Source of the DNA: Cyanobium sp. M55B138
GTDB lineage: Bacteria > Cyanobacteriota > Cyanobacteriia > PCC-6307 > Cyanobiaceae
Direction of reading: 5' to 3'
Length of the DNA stretch: 10,840 nt
Assembly: GCA_018400215.1 (NCBI GenBank)
Contig: JAGYNF010000035.1
Coordinates: 1-10,840, forward strand
Positions within the stretch are counted from its first letter, which is position 1. Every line of letters begins with the position of its first letter. Shown piece after piece: positions 1-6,155 of the stretch. Under the pieces are notes generated by a model. It was not told where the DNA came from and searched no databases. It saw nothing but the letters and a program-made list of their open reading frames with translations. A program made the translations under genes and the position numbers.

Positions 1-36
1 GGAGGCGCCGGAGCGCTGCTGGAGAGTGGTGGTCAT
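1..36 (-). CDS. psbA: Photosystem II D1 protein, N-terminal 12 codons (partial)
   Basis: The minus strand from position 36 reads ATG followed by codons for MTTTLQQRSGAS, which matches the N-terminus typical of cyanobacterial D1 (MTTTxQQR...). D1 is the reaction-centre subunit of photosystem II in the thylakoid membrane and carries ligands for the manganese cluster and the QB site. Only the N-terminal tail is inside the window, so the isoform (low- or high-light D1) cannot be judged. A TATATA box about 57 bases before the start codon implies a leader of about 50 nt, which fits psbA genes. No strong Shine-Dalgarno sequence is seen directly before the ATG. Identification rests on a short but distinctive peptide. 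Confidence 0.85.
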   Translation of the reverse strand, partial: MTTTLQQRSGAS

Positions 37-84
37 GAGAACAGGGGTAGGAACTCAGCTCTGCTTGCCCCGGGAGGCACAGAT

Positions 85-121
85 CTGAGGGATATATAGG
101 AACAGGGCGCTGAGCGACCCG
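85..121 (-). promoter_or_regulatory. Probable psbA promoter (-10 box)
   Basis: On the minus strand a TATATA hexamer (98 to 93) lies in an otherwise GC-rich stretch. Transcription would start near 85-86 and give a leader of about 50 nt to the psbA ATG. The hexamer 17 bases further upstream (CGGGTC) is a poor -35 box, so the core promoter may depend on an activator or on an extended element. The sequence shows only the -10 box clearly. Confidence 0.45.
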
Positions 122-130
122 CACCTCATA

Positions 131-164
131 AAATTAACAGGCCCACACAATGGCTGGGGGCCTG
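131..164 (-). terminator. Probable terminator after the 71-residue membrane protein gene
   Basis: A 7-bp inverted repeat, CAGGCCC (138-144) and GGGCCTG (158-164), with a 13-base loop is followed on the minus strand by TTAATTTT. It lies about 40 bases after the stop of the small membrane protein gene and before the psbA promoter, so it would insulate psbA from transcription out of the glycosyltransferase operon. The T-run is interrupted by AA, so strength is uncertain. Confidence 0.4.
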
Positions 165-202
165 GTTCGCCATGGCGCCAGCAGCAGATCTGATGCCAAG
201 CA

Positions 203-418
203 TTAGCCGAGCTGATTGCGCTGATCGGGCAGGGCCGGTGGCGGCGCTGGCTGCAACAGGGGGGCGAGGCTGCTGATGCCGAGCATCAAAAAGGAGAAGG
301 CGCCCACAAGGGCCAGCAGGCGCAGGCCGATGCTGCGGCCGGGATCCACCAGGGGCTCGTCCAGGGGGTCGTCCTGGTTGGGGTTGGCCTCGGGGCGTTG
401 CGGGGGGCGGAAGTGCAT
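203..418 (-). CDS. Small single-span membrane protein, function unknown
   Basis: This 71-residue protein has a polar, proline- and acid-rich N-terminus (residues 1-29), one hydrophobic segment (about 30-55, rich in L, A, G and F) and a proline-rich C-terminal tail. The arginine just before and within the start of the span and the acidic residues further upstream are compatible with a one-pass membrane protein, but topology is not certain. It starts with ATG 33 bases after the glycosyltransferase stop, so it is probably the last gene of that transcript. I do not recognise a family. Its position between the glycosyltransferase and psbA may be just neighbourhood. A competing minus-strand frame over the same bases lacks a convincing membrane or domain pattern. 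Confidence 0.6.
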   Translation of the reverse strand: MHFRPPQRPEANPNQDDPLDEPLVDPGRSIGLRLLALVGAFSFLMLGISSLAPLLQPAPPPALPDQRNQLG

Positions 419-451
419 GGGAGCTCGGTGTGGCCCGTCTGGATGAGGCCC

Positions 452-2584
452 TCAGAGTTGGATCGGCAGGCTGCTGCGCCAAAACCAGCCCAGCGGTCGG
501 CTGGGAGCCAGCAGCCGCCCCAGCAGAGCTAGCAGGGCCAGGGGCTCACTGGGGGCCTGGCGCACGGGCCAGAGCCCGGGCTGCTGATAGAGCTGGCGCT
601 GCCGTTGCGGCAGCGGCAACGCCGCCTGCCAGAGGCCGCCCAGCAGCCGCCCCCTGGCCACCACCAGCCGCAGGGGCCAGGGCTGGCCCCCCAAGCCCGG
701 TGCCGCCAGCGTGAGCGGGCTGCGGTGATCCGACGTGCACCGCTGCAGCGCCGCGGCGCTGAGCTGGAGCTCCACCCCCTGCTCGCTGATGGCCAGCACG
801 GTGGCGGGCCAGGTCATCCCCGCCTGGCTGAGCCAGGCCTGGCCCTGGAGGGGGCGGAACCAGGGCCAGGCGTCGCCTGGGGGCCGATCCCAGCAGGTGC
901 GCAGGGCCGCCAGCAGCACCAGGCTGGCCAGGCTCGACCAGAGCAGGCTGAACCCTTGGCTGGAGCTGGTCGGGATGGTGCCGCGGGCGATTCCGGCCAG
1001 CTGCAGCCCCAGGTTGACTAGCTGCAGGGTGAGCATCAACAGCAGGGGTAGCACCAGGGCGGCGGCGGGGCGGTTGGGGCCGTGGCCCAGGGCCTTGGGG
1101 GTGACCTGAAAGGACAGGGGCCAGCCGGCCAGGGTGGCCACGACGGCCTGCAGCAGGGGTGCCAGGAACACCCAGCGGTAGAGCTCCGGCATCAGGGCGG
1201 AGCGGGAGCCATGGCTAAACCAGCGCACCAGCAGCAACTGGGCCAGGACCAGCGGCCCGGCCACGGCCACCACCCCATCGGAGGGGATTTGCAGCGGCAC
1301 GACGCCCAGCAGCCCCACGCTCAGGGGCATCAGCAGCAGAACCAACTGGGGCAGCACGTTGCACCAGTGCAGGATGCCTTCGAGGTAGGCCAGCCGCTGC
1401 CAGGGGCCCAGCCCCGGAATGCGCAGGGGGTTGGCACCGGTGCGCAGGGTCTGCAGGGTGCCACTGGCCCAGCGGCTGCGCTGGCGGGCCATGGCCGCCA
1501 GGCTGGGGGGAGCCAGGCCGGCACTGAGCTTCTCATTCACATACACCGTGCGATAACCCGCCGCGGTGATGCGAATGCCCGTGGCCAGATCCTCGGATGT
1601 GGTGCCGGTTTCAAAGCCTCCCACCTGCGTCAGGGCGGCACGGCGCACCACGAACGACGTGCCGGCGCACACCACGGCTCCGATCGCCTGGCGGGTGGGC
1701 TGGATCCAGCGATAGAACAATTCCTCATCGGGCATCAGCCAGCGCTCGAGCCCCAGGTTGCGGATCACCGGATCGGCCGTCATGTAGCTCTGCGGGGTCT
1801 GGACCAGCCCCACTCCACGGTCGAAAAACAGCCCCACCGTGCGCTGCAGGAAGGTGCGCTCCGGCACCACGTCGGCGTCAAACACCGCCAGCAGGGAGCC
1901 CTGCAGTTGGGGCAGGGCGTGGTTGAGGTTGCCGGCCTTGGCGTGCTGCCGTCCGCTGCGTCGCAGGTAGCGGCAGCCCAGCTGCTGGCACAGTTGCCGC
2001 AGCGCTTCGCTCTGGCCGTCATCGAGCAGCCACACCGTGAAGCGGGGATAGGCGAGGGCCAGGCAGCCCCGCAGGCTGCGCTCCACCAGATCGGGCGCCT
2101 CGCCGCAGCTGGGCACCACCACATCCACCCAGGGCAGGTTGCCGCTGGGCTGCCGGCTGCGCTGGGCCAGCCGCTGGGCGGCCCGCTCCACCTCCTGGGC
2201 CACCGGCGGCAGCGGAAACCAGGCCAGCAGCAGCTGCAGTAGCCCATGGCCCAGCAACACCGCCTCGGCCAGCAGCAGCAGCAAGCTGAGGGCCGTGGCC
2301 AGGGGGCTGCTGAGGTTGAGGGTGGCGCTGAGGCGCCAGAGCAGGTAGAGGCCGGTGAGGCCCACCAGCACGGCAATGGCACTGCGGCGCGCCTGGATCG
2401 GCAGCGCGGCCTGGGGGCGGCGGCGGAGCAGCAGCGCCCAGGAGAGCGTGGCGATGGGGGCGACCACGGCAGGGAGTGGTGTTGCCCAGGCCAGAGCCAC
2501 ACCGGCGAGGGGCACCAGGGCCAACCACCAGTAGCCGGAAGCTGGGCGCGGCATCAGCTCCATGGCAGGGGGCAGCTGATCCAT
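452..2584 (-). CDS. Cellulose-synthase-like family 2 glycosyltransferase
   Basis: The 710-residue protein is a processive membrane beta-glycosyltransferase of the BcsA/CesA type. Hydrophobic segments occur at about 18-55, 68-82 and 95-123. The cytosolic catalytic domain follows: DDG (188-190), HAKAGNLN (214-221), DAD (236-238), QTPQ (262-265), TSED (329-332) with the catalytic-base aspartate, and QRSRW (368-372), the D,D,D,QxxRW signature. More membrane spans follow at about 398-456, 470-490 and 506-530, with a gating-loop-like FQVTPK at 492-497. The C-terminal part (about 570-660) has a PilZ-like strand pattern (MTWPATVLAISEQGVEL) but no visible RxxxR c-di-GMP motif. The product is probably a UDP-sugar-derived exopolysaccharide; the sugar cannot be read from sequence. 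No bcsB, bcsC or bcsZ partner is adjacent. Codon 8 is an alternative ATG. Confidence 0.88.
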   Translation of the reverse strand: MDQLPPAMELMPRPASGYWWLALVPLAGVALAWATPLPAVVAPIATLSWALLLRRRPQAALPIQARRSAIAVLVGLTGLYLLWRLSATLNLSSPLATALSLLLLLAEAVLLGHGLLQLLLAWFPLPPVAQEVERAAQRLAQRSRQPSGNLPWVDVVVPSCGEAPDLVERSLRGCLALAYPRFTVWLLDDGQSEALRQLCQQLGCRYLRRSGRQHAKAGNLNHALPQLQGSLLAVFDADVVPERTFLQRTVGLFFDRGVGLVQTPQSYMTADPVIRNLGLERWLMPDEELFYRWIQPTRQAIGAVVCAGTSFVVRRAALTQVGGFETGTTSEDLATGIRITAAGYRTVYVNEKLSAGLAPPSLAAMARQRSRWASGTLQTLRTGANPLRIPGLGPWQRLAYLEGILHWCNVLPQLVLLLMPLSVGLLGVVPLQIPSDGVVAVAGPLVLAQLLLVRWFSHGSRSALMPELYRWVFLAPLLQAVVATLAGWPLSFQVTPKALGHGPNRPAAALVLPLLLMLTLQLVNLGLQLAGIARGTIPTSSSQGFSLLWSSLASLVLLAALRTCWDRPPGDAWPWFRPLQGQAWLSQAGMTWPATVLAISEQGVELQLSAAALQRCTSDHRSPLTLAAPGLGGQPWPLRLVVARGRLLGGLWQAALPLPQRQRQLYQQPGLWPVRQAPSEPLALLALLGRLLAPSRPLGWFWRSSLPIQL

Positions 2585-2624
2585 GGGCTGGTCAATAAGC
2601 TAGGCCGGTCCCTCCATGGCCCGG

Positions 2625-2708
2625 GGGGTTGGGTTTTCCCCAGGTGGGGGGCCAGAGTCGGCCTGCTGGCGGCCATCGGCCGCATCATCCTGGGGAAAAC
2701 CCATCCCC
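2625..2708. repeat. Long inverted repeat between glgX and the glycosyltransferase gene
   Basis: Arms 2625-2644 and 2689-2708 pair over 20 bp with one mismatch; the inner 15 bp are perfect (cores GGGTTTTCCCCAGG and CCTGGGGAAAACCC). The loop is 44 bases. The right arm shares bases 2700-2708 with another inverted repeat (2700-2711 with 2750-2761), so the two stems exclude each other. The GGGGAAAACC-like unit appears about four times in this spacer, which suggests a repeat element rather than chance. Confidence 0.7.
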
Positions 2709-2761
2709 TGCGGTGGAAAACCCCAAGAAATTGGGGAAAAGCGATCACGGCAGGGGATGGG
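2700..2761. repeat. Second, overlapping inverted repeat enclosing the glgX terminator
   Basis: CCCATCCCCTGC (2700-2711) and GCAGGGGATGGG (2750-2761) are a perfect 12-bp inverted repeat. Between them lies the hairpin at 2721-2736, so the terminator is nested in this longer stem. It starts 15 bases after the glgX stop codon on the minus strand. Its left arm competes with the 2625-2708 repeat. Confidence 0.65.
2717..2736 (-). terminator. Probable intrinsic terminator of glgX
   Basis: On the minus strand CCCCAA, loop TTTC, TTGGGG forms a perfect 6-bp stem (2736-2721) directly followed by TTTT (2720-2717). It stands 40 bases past the glgX stop. The T-run is short, so read-through into the glycosyltransferase gene is possible. 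In the plus direction the hairpin is followed by AAAA, so it would act only on leftward transcription. Confidence 0.5.
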
Positions 2762-2775
2762 CGGCCGCAGCCTCC

Positions 2776-4842
2776 CTACAGCTGGACGTTCTTGAACAGG
2801 CGCGACGACGCCAGCAGCATCAGGCTGCGGCTCTCCAGCGGCGCCCCCCGCGGCGTCCAGGGGTGGGGGGTGCTGGGCAGGTCTTCGCCGGCCGGCAGGG
2901 CCGTGTCGATCACCCGCAGCCATCCCGACGGACACAGCGGCAGATCGAAGTGCACTGCCCGGCTGTAGGCGTTCATGCCGCACCAGAGCAGGGGGCCCTG
3001 CACGCCATCGTTGAGGCTCCAGGCCAGGGTGTGGGACCACGCCGCCCAGTCGGGTTTGTTCAGCTCCACGCCGTGCCACTGGCGCCAGTGGGGGGAGGGG
3101 TCGTTGCTGCGGCGCTGGGGCCGCTCTGTCCATGGCTGTTCAGGGTCGAGCAGGTTGATCAGGTGCAGGCGCAGCTTCAGCAGCCGCTGCAGGTAGGTGC
3201 GCAGGGCCAGGTCGCCGCTGTCGGGTTGCCAGTGCATCCAGCCCAGGGGGTTGTTCTGGCACCAGGTGTTGTTGTTGCCCCCCTGGCTGCGGCGCACCTC
3301 ATCGCCCATCAGCAGCATCGGCACCCCCGGGGCCAGCAGCAGGGTGGCCAGCAGGTTGCGCAGCTGGCGCTCCCGCAGGCTCACCACGGCGTGATCGGAG
3401 CTGGGGCCCTCCACGCCGTGGTTCCAGCTGTTGTTGTGGTTGTCACCGTCGCGGTTGTCCTCGCCATTGGCCAGGTTGTGCTTGCCGTTGAAGCTCACCA
3501 GATCGGCCAGGGTGAAGCCGTCGTGGGCGGTGAGGAAGGTGATGCACTGGCCGGGATGGGGCAGTCGCGGGTGGTAGAGGTCGGGGCTGCCGCTCAGGCG
3601 TAGGCCCAACCCCCACACCGTTTTTTCATCCCCCTTCCAGAAGCGCCGCACGTCATCGCGGAACTTGCCATTCCAGGTGGCCACGCGCCGGGCGGGAAAG
3701 TCGGCCAGTTTGTAGAGGCCGCCGCAATCCCACGGCTCGCTGATCAGCTTGAGATCGGCCAGCTCCGGGTCGGCCTCCATCGCCTCGAACAGGGGCGGTT
3801 GATCCAGGGGCATCAGCCCATCGCCGCGGCTGAGGGCAATGCCCAGGTCGAAGCGAAAGCCATCCACCCCCAGTTCGGTGGCCCAGCAGCGCAGCGATTC
3901 GAGGATCAAGCGCTGCACCAGCGGACGGTTGGCCGCCACGGTGTTGCCGCAGCCGCTCACGTCCTGGTAGTGGCCCTCAATCGATTGGTGGTAGTAGAGG
4001 CTGTCGCCGAAACCCCGCCAGCTCAGGGTGGGTCCGTGCTGATTGCCCTCGCCGGTGTGGTTGTACACCACATCGAGAATCACCTCGATGCCGGCCTGGT
4101 GGCAGGCGCTCACCAGCTGGCGCACCTGGTCGCGGGCGGTGAGGGGATCGTTGCCCACCAGGTAGTCGGGATGGGGAGCCATCCAGCTGAGGGGGCTGTA
4201 GCCCCAGTGGTTCTGGCGGCCGGCCGGGGCATCGGCGGGGTCGAAGGCCATCACCGGCAGCAGCTCGATTGCCGTGATGCCCAACTCCTGCAGCATCGGC
4301 AGGGTGTCGATCAGCCCCAGCAGGCTGCCCTGGTGTTCGGCCGGCACGGGACAGCCGGCCCCCTGGGTGAAACCCGCCACATGCAATTCATAGATCACAC
4401 TGCGCTGCCAGCTGTGGCGGGGCCGGGGCGCGGCATCGAAATCAAACAGCTCCCGCTCGGTCACCACCCCCTTGAGGCAGCAGCTGGTGTTGGGGGCTCC
4501 CCCCACGGCGGCGCTGCGCTGATACCCCTGCCAGCCGGCGATGGCCCGGGCGCAGGGGTCGAGCAACACCTTGGATGGATTGAACCCATGGCCGCCCTGC
4601 TGCAGCGGGCCATAGACCCGGTAGCTGTAGCAGCTGCCCAGCCCCACACCCTCCACCTCCCCATGCCAGTGGTCACCGGAGCGGTGCTCACTGGCCAGCT
4701 CAACCACCCGCTGGGGCTCGCTGGCCTCACCGTGGGCAAACAACAGCAGCTCCACCCGCGTCGCCAGCGGAGCCACCACGGAGAAATTCACGCCCCGGCG
4801 GGTGACGCTGGCCCCCAGGGGCCAGGGGCGCCCCCGATGCAC
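2776..4842 (-). CDS. glgX: Glycogen debranching isoamylase (GlgX type)
   Basis: The 688-residue protein hydrolyses alpha-1,6 branches of glycogen or limit dextrin in the cytosol. An N-terminal CBM48 domain begins at GRPWPLG (residues 4-10) and continues through NFSVVAP and the strands at 29-35. The GH13 barrel follows: YELHVAGFT (151-159), DVVYNH (257-262), GFRFDL (328-333; nucleophile D332), SEPWD (368-372; acid/base E369) and TAHDGF (438-443; D441). Length fits GlgX. The chosen start is GTG, the only plausible one just before the CBM48, with GAGG seven bases upstream. The open frame continues 112 codons further upstream to a GTG at 5178, but that part lies antisense to the next gene and has no domain character, so I exclude it. 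The start codon lies within a 15-bp inverted repeat. Confidence 0.92.
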   Translation of the reverse strand: MHRGRPWPLGASVTRRGVNFSVVAPLATRVELLLFAHGEASEPQRVVELASEHRSGDHWHGEVEGVGLGSCYSYRVYGPLQQGGHGFNPSKVLLDPCARAIAGWQGYQRSAAVGGAPNTSCCLKGVVTERELFDFDAAPRPRHSWQRSVIYELHVAGFTQGAGCPVPAEHQGSLLGLIDTLPMLQELGITAIELLPVMAFDPADAPAGRQNHWGYSPLSWMAPHPDYLVGNDPLTARDQVRQLVSACHQAGIEVILDVVYNHTGEGNQHGPTLSWRGFGDSLYYHQSIEGHYQDVSGCGNTVAANRPLVQRLILESLRCWATELGVDGFRFDLGIALSRGDGLMPLDQPPLFEAMEADPELADLKLISEPWDCGGLYKLADFPARRVATWNGKFRDDVRRFWKGDEKTVWGLGLRLSGSPDLYHPRLPHPGQCITFLTAHDGFTLADLVSFNGKHNLANGEDNRDGDNHNNSWNHGVEGPSSDHAVVSLRERQLRNLLATLLLAPGVPMLLMGDEVRRSQGGNNNTWCQNNPLGWMHWQPDSGDLALRTYLQRLLKLRLHLINLLDPEQPWTERPQRRSNDPSPHWRQWHGVELNKPDWAAWSHTLAWSLNDGVQGPLLWCGMNAYSRAVHFDLPLCPSGWLRVIDTALPAGEDLPSTPHPWTPRGAPLESRSLMLLASSRLFKNVQL

Positions 4843-4880
4843 CGGGGCGCCTCGACTGGTGCGGGCCGGTGCATCGGGGG
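4831..4880. repeat. Perfect 15-bp inverted repeat at the glgX start
   Basis: CCCCCGATGCACCGG (4831-4845) and CCGGTGCATCGGGGG (4866-4880) are exact reverse complements with a 20-base spacer. In glgX mRNA the stem would contain the GTG start codon (4842-4840) and the loop would contain the GAGG Shine-Dalgarno (4849-4852). As DNA it is also a dyad in the divergent region between glgX and the rightward gene, so it could be an operator. No -10 or -35 box is convincing in this GC-rich spacer. Confidence 0.75.
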
Positions 4881-4957
4881 AGGCGGAGCTGGATGGGAAC
4901 AACGCGGGGCTGAGCCTGCTGGGCCCACAAACTAGGCAGCAGAGCCCGGAACGTCCG

Positions 4958-5659
4958 TTGTCGCTGCAGAGTCCTGACCTGGAGAGCGGTCGCCCCCCCC
5001 GCCTGGTGCGCGAGGGGTTGTGGCTGTTTGCCCCCAGTCGCGACAGCCAGGGCGGCAGCAGCTGGCTGCTGGAGGCCCCGGGCGCTGGTGGCGACATCCT
5101 GGTGGATTGCCCCGCCTGGAACCAGGCCAACCTGGCCCTGCTGGCCGCCCGCCCCGGCCCTGGCACGATCGTGCTCACCGGGCGGCTGGGCCATGGCCGT
5201 TGCCGGCGCTTCCAGGAGGCCCTGGGCTGGGATGTGCTGGTGCAGGAGCAGGAGGCCTACCTGTTGCCGGGGGTGCGGCAGCTCACCAGCTTCGGCCCAG
5301 GACACCAGCTCAGTGCCGGCGTGCGCCTGCTCTGGACCCCCGGGCCCAGCCCCGGCGCCTGCGTGCTGCACTGTGCCCGGGGCGACTGGGACGGCCTGTT
5401 CTGTGGGCGGCTGTTACACCCCGTGGCTCCGGGCCAGCTCGCCCCGCTGCGCCGCGCCGGCACGTTCCACTGGGGCCGCCAGCTGGGCAGCTTGGAGCAC
5501 CTGCGCCAGTGGTTACCCGCCGGCTCACCCGACTGGATCGCCTGTGGTGGAGGCCTTGGTGCCCTGCGGGGGGAGGTGCTGGTGGGGGACGGCGGCGGGG
5601 TGCTCGCCGGGCTCGATCTGGCGAGCCTGGCCGGCGCCGGGGTGGTCGGCCAGGGCTGA
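4958..5659 (+). CDS. Metallo-beta-lactamase-fold-like protein with degenerate metal site
   Basis: About 233 residues. The pattern DILVDCP (46-52), GTIVLTGRLGHGR (69-81), WDVLVQEQEAYLLPG (91-105), LLWTPGPSPGACVLH (124-138) and DGLFCGRLL (145-153) follows the strand order of the metallo-beta-lactamase fold (ILVD, LTHxHxDH, TPGHTPGS, lfxGD). The HxHxDH box is reduced to a single histidine (H79), and the TPGHTPG histidine is replaced by proline, so a normal binuclear zinc site is not expected. I recall similar proteins in marine Synechococcus, but cannot name a function. It is divergent from glgX. The start is uncertain: TTG 4958 leaves a 115-bp shared promoter region; GTG 4859 or 4802 would run into glgX regulatory or coding sequence. 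Confidence 0.7.
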   Translation: MSLQSPDLESGRPPRLVREGLWLFAPSRDSQGGSSWLLEAPGAGGDILVDCPAWNQANLALLAARPGPGTIVLTGRLGHGRCRRFQEALGWDVLVQEQEAYLLPGVRQLTSFGPGHQLSAGVRLLWTPGPSPGACVLHCARGDWDGLFCGRLLHPVAPGQLAPLRRAGTFHWGRQLGSLEHLRQWLPAGSPDWIACGGGLGALRGEVLVGDGGGVLAGLDLASLAGAGVVGQG

Positions 5660-5734
5660 AAGTGGGTATGTCCACACCAGATCCATTGCGGCAAGACACT
5701 TTTCTGTTGCGATTAGGCGTTGTGCCCCATACCA

Positions 5735-5766
5735 TTGGCGCGCTCCACGTCCTGTTGGCGCGCTCC
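5735..5766 (+). repeat. Two direct repeats upstream of the HU gene
   Basis: TTGGCGCGCTCC occurs exactly at 5735-5746 and 5755-5766, 20 bases apart start to start, about two turns of B-DNA. The copies lie about 85-115 bases before the HU start codon. Such phased copies are compatible with a regulator binding one face of the helix, but no known operator is recognised. The surrounding spacer, 5660-5849, holds no gene. Confidence 0.55.
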
Positions 5767-5803
5767 TCACCGGGTGGTTGGATTCTCCAGCTCCCCAGCC
5801 CCG

Positions 5804-5834
5804 GTCCGCCACAGCCAAGTCCGCCACACCCAAG
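5804..5834 (+). repeat. 15-bp tandem duplication just before the HU gene
   Basis: GTCCGCCACAGCCAA (5804-5818) is followed at once by GTCCGCCACACCCAA (5819-5833), one base different, and then G. The second copy ends 16 bases before the HU ATG, so the array is probably in the leader. No Shine-Dalgarno sequence is seen between the repeat and the ATG. Confidence 0.6.
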
Positions 5835-5849
5835 CTTTCTCCGCTTCCC

Positions 5850-6131
5850 ATGAACAAAGCAGACCTCGTCAACCTCGTGGCTGCCCGCACCGAGTTGACC
5901 AAGACCGATGTCGGCCAAGTGGTTGACGCCCTGATCGACACCATCATCGATTCGGTGGTCGACGGTAAAAAAGTGTCGATCCTCGGTTTTGGCTCCTTCG
6001 AACCCCGCGACCGCTCCGCCCGTCAGGGTCTGAACCCCAAGACCGGCGAGAAGATCAAGATCGAGGCCAAGCGGGTGCCTGCCTTCACCGCCGGCAAGAT
6101 GTTCAAGGACAAGGTGCAGGGCGTCGGCTGA
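5850..6131 (+). CDS. HU family DNA-binding protein
   Basis: The 93-residue protein is a full-length histone-like HU. It starts MNKADLVNLVA, shows the core ILGFGSF (44-50), the flexible arm with its intercalating proline in LNPKTGEKIKI (61-71), and VPAFTAGKMFKDKV (76-89) at the C-terminus. HU forms dimers that bend and compact DNA in the nucleoid with little sequence specificity. It stands alone in its operator-like leader with two sets of direct repeats upstream, and 24 bases or so before the following gluQRS reading begins, so the two may be co-transcribed. The leader has no clear Shine-Dalgarno sequence, which is common in cyanobacteria. The TGA stop is in the same frame as gluQRS. Confidence 0.95.
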   Translation: MNKADLVNLVAARTELTKTDVGQVVDALIDTIIDSVVDGKKVSILGFGSFEPRDRSARQGLNPKTGEKIKIEAKRVPAFTAGKMFKDKVQGVG

Positions 6132-6155
6132 CCGGCCCTGCAGCCCCCAACCCCC

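Noticed and set aside
1082..2242. 386-codon open frame antisense to the glycosyltransferase gene
   Set aside because: Composition is glutamine-, glycine- and histidine-rich without domain pattern; it mirrors the GC-rich codon bias of the real gene on the other strand.
3799..4935. 378-codon open frame antisense to glgX
   Set aside because: Same type of shadow; the minus strand has all GH13 catalytic motifs.
4843..5178. N-terminal extension of glgX up to GTG 5178
   Set aside because: The extra 112 residues are low-complexity, lie antisense to the metallo-beta-lactamase-like gene and precede a normal CBM48 start.
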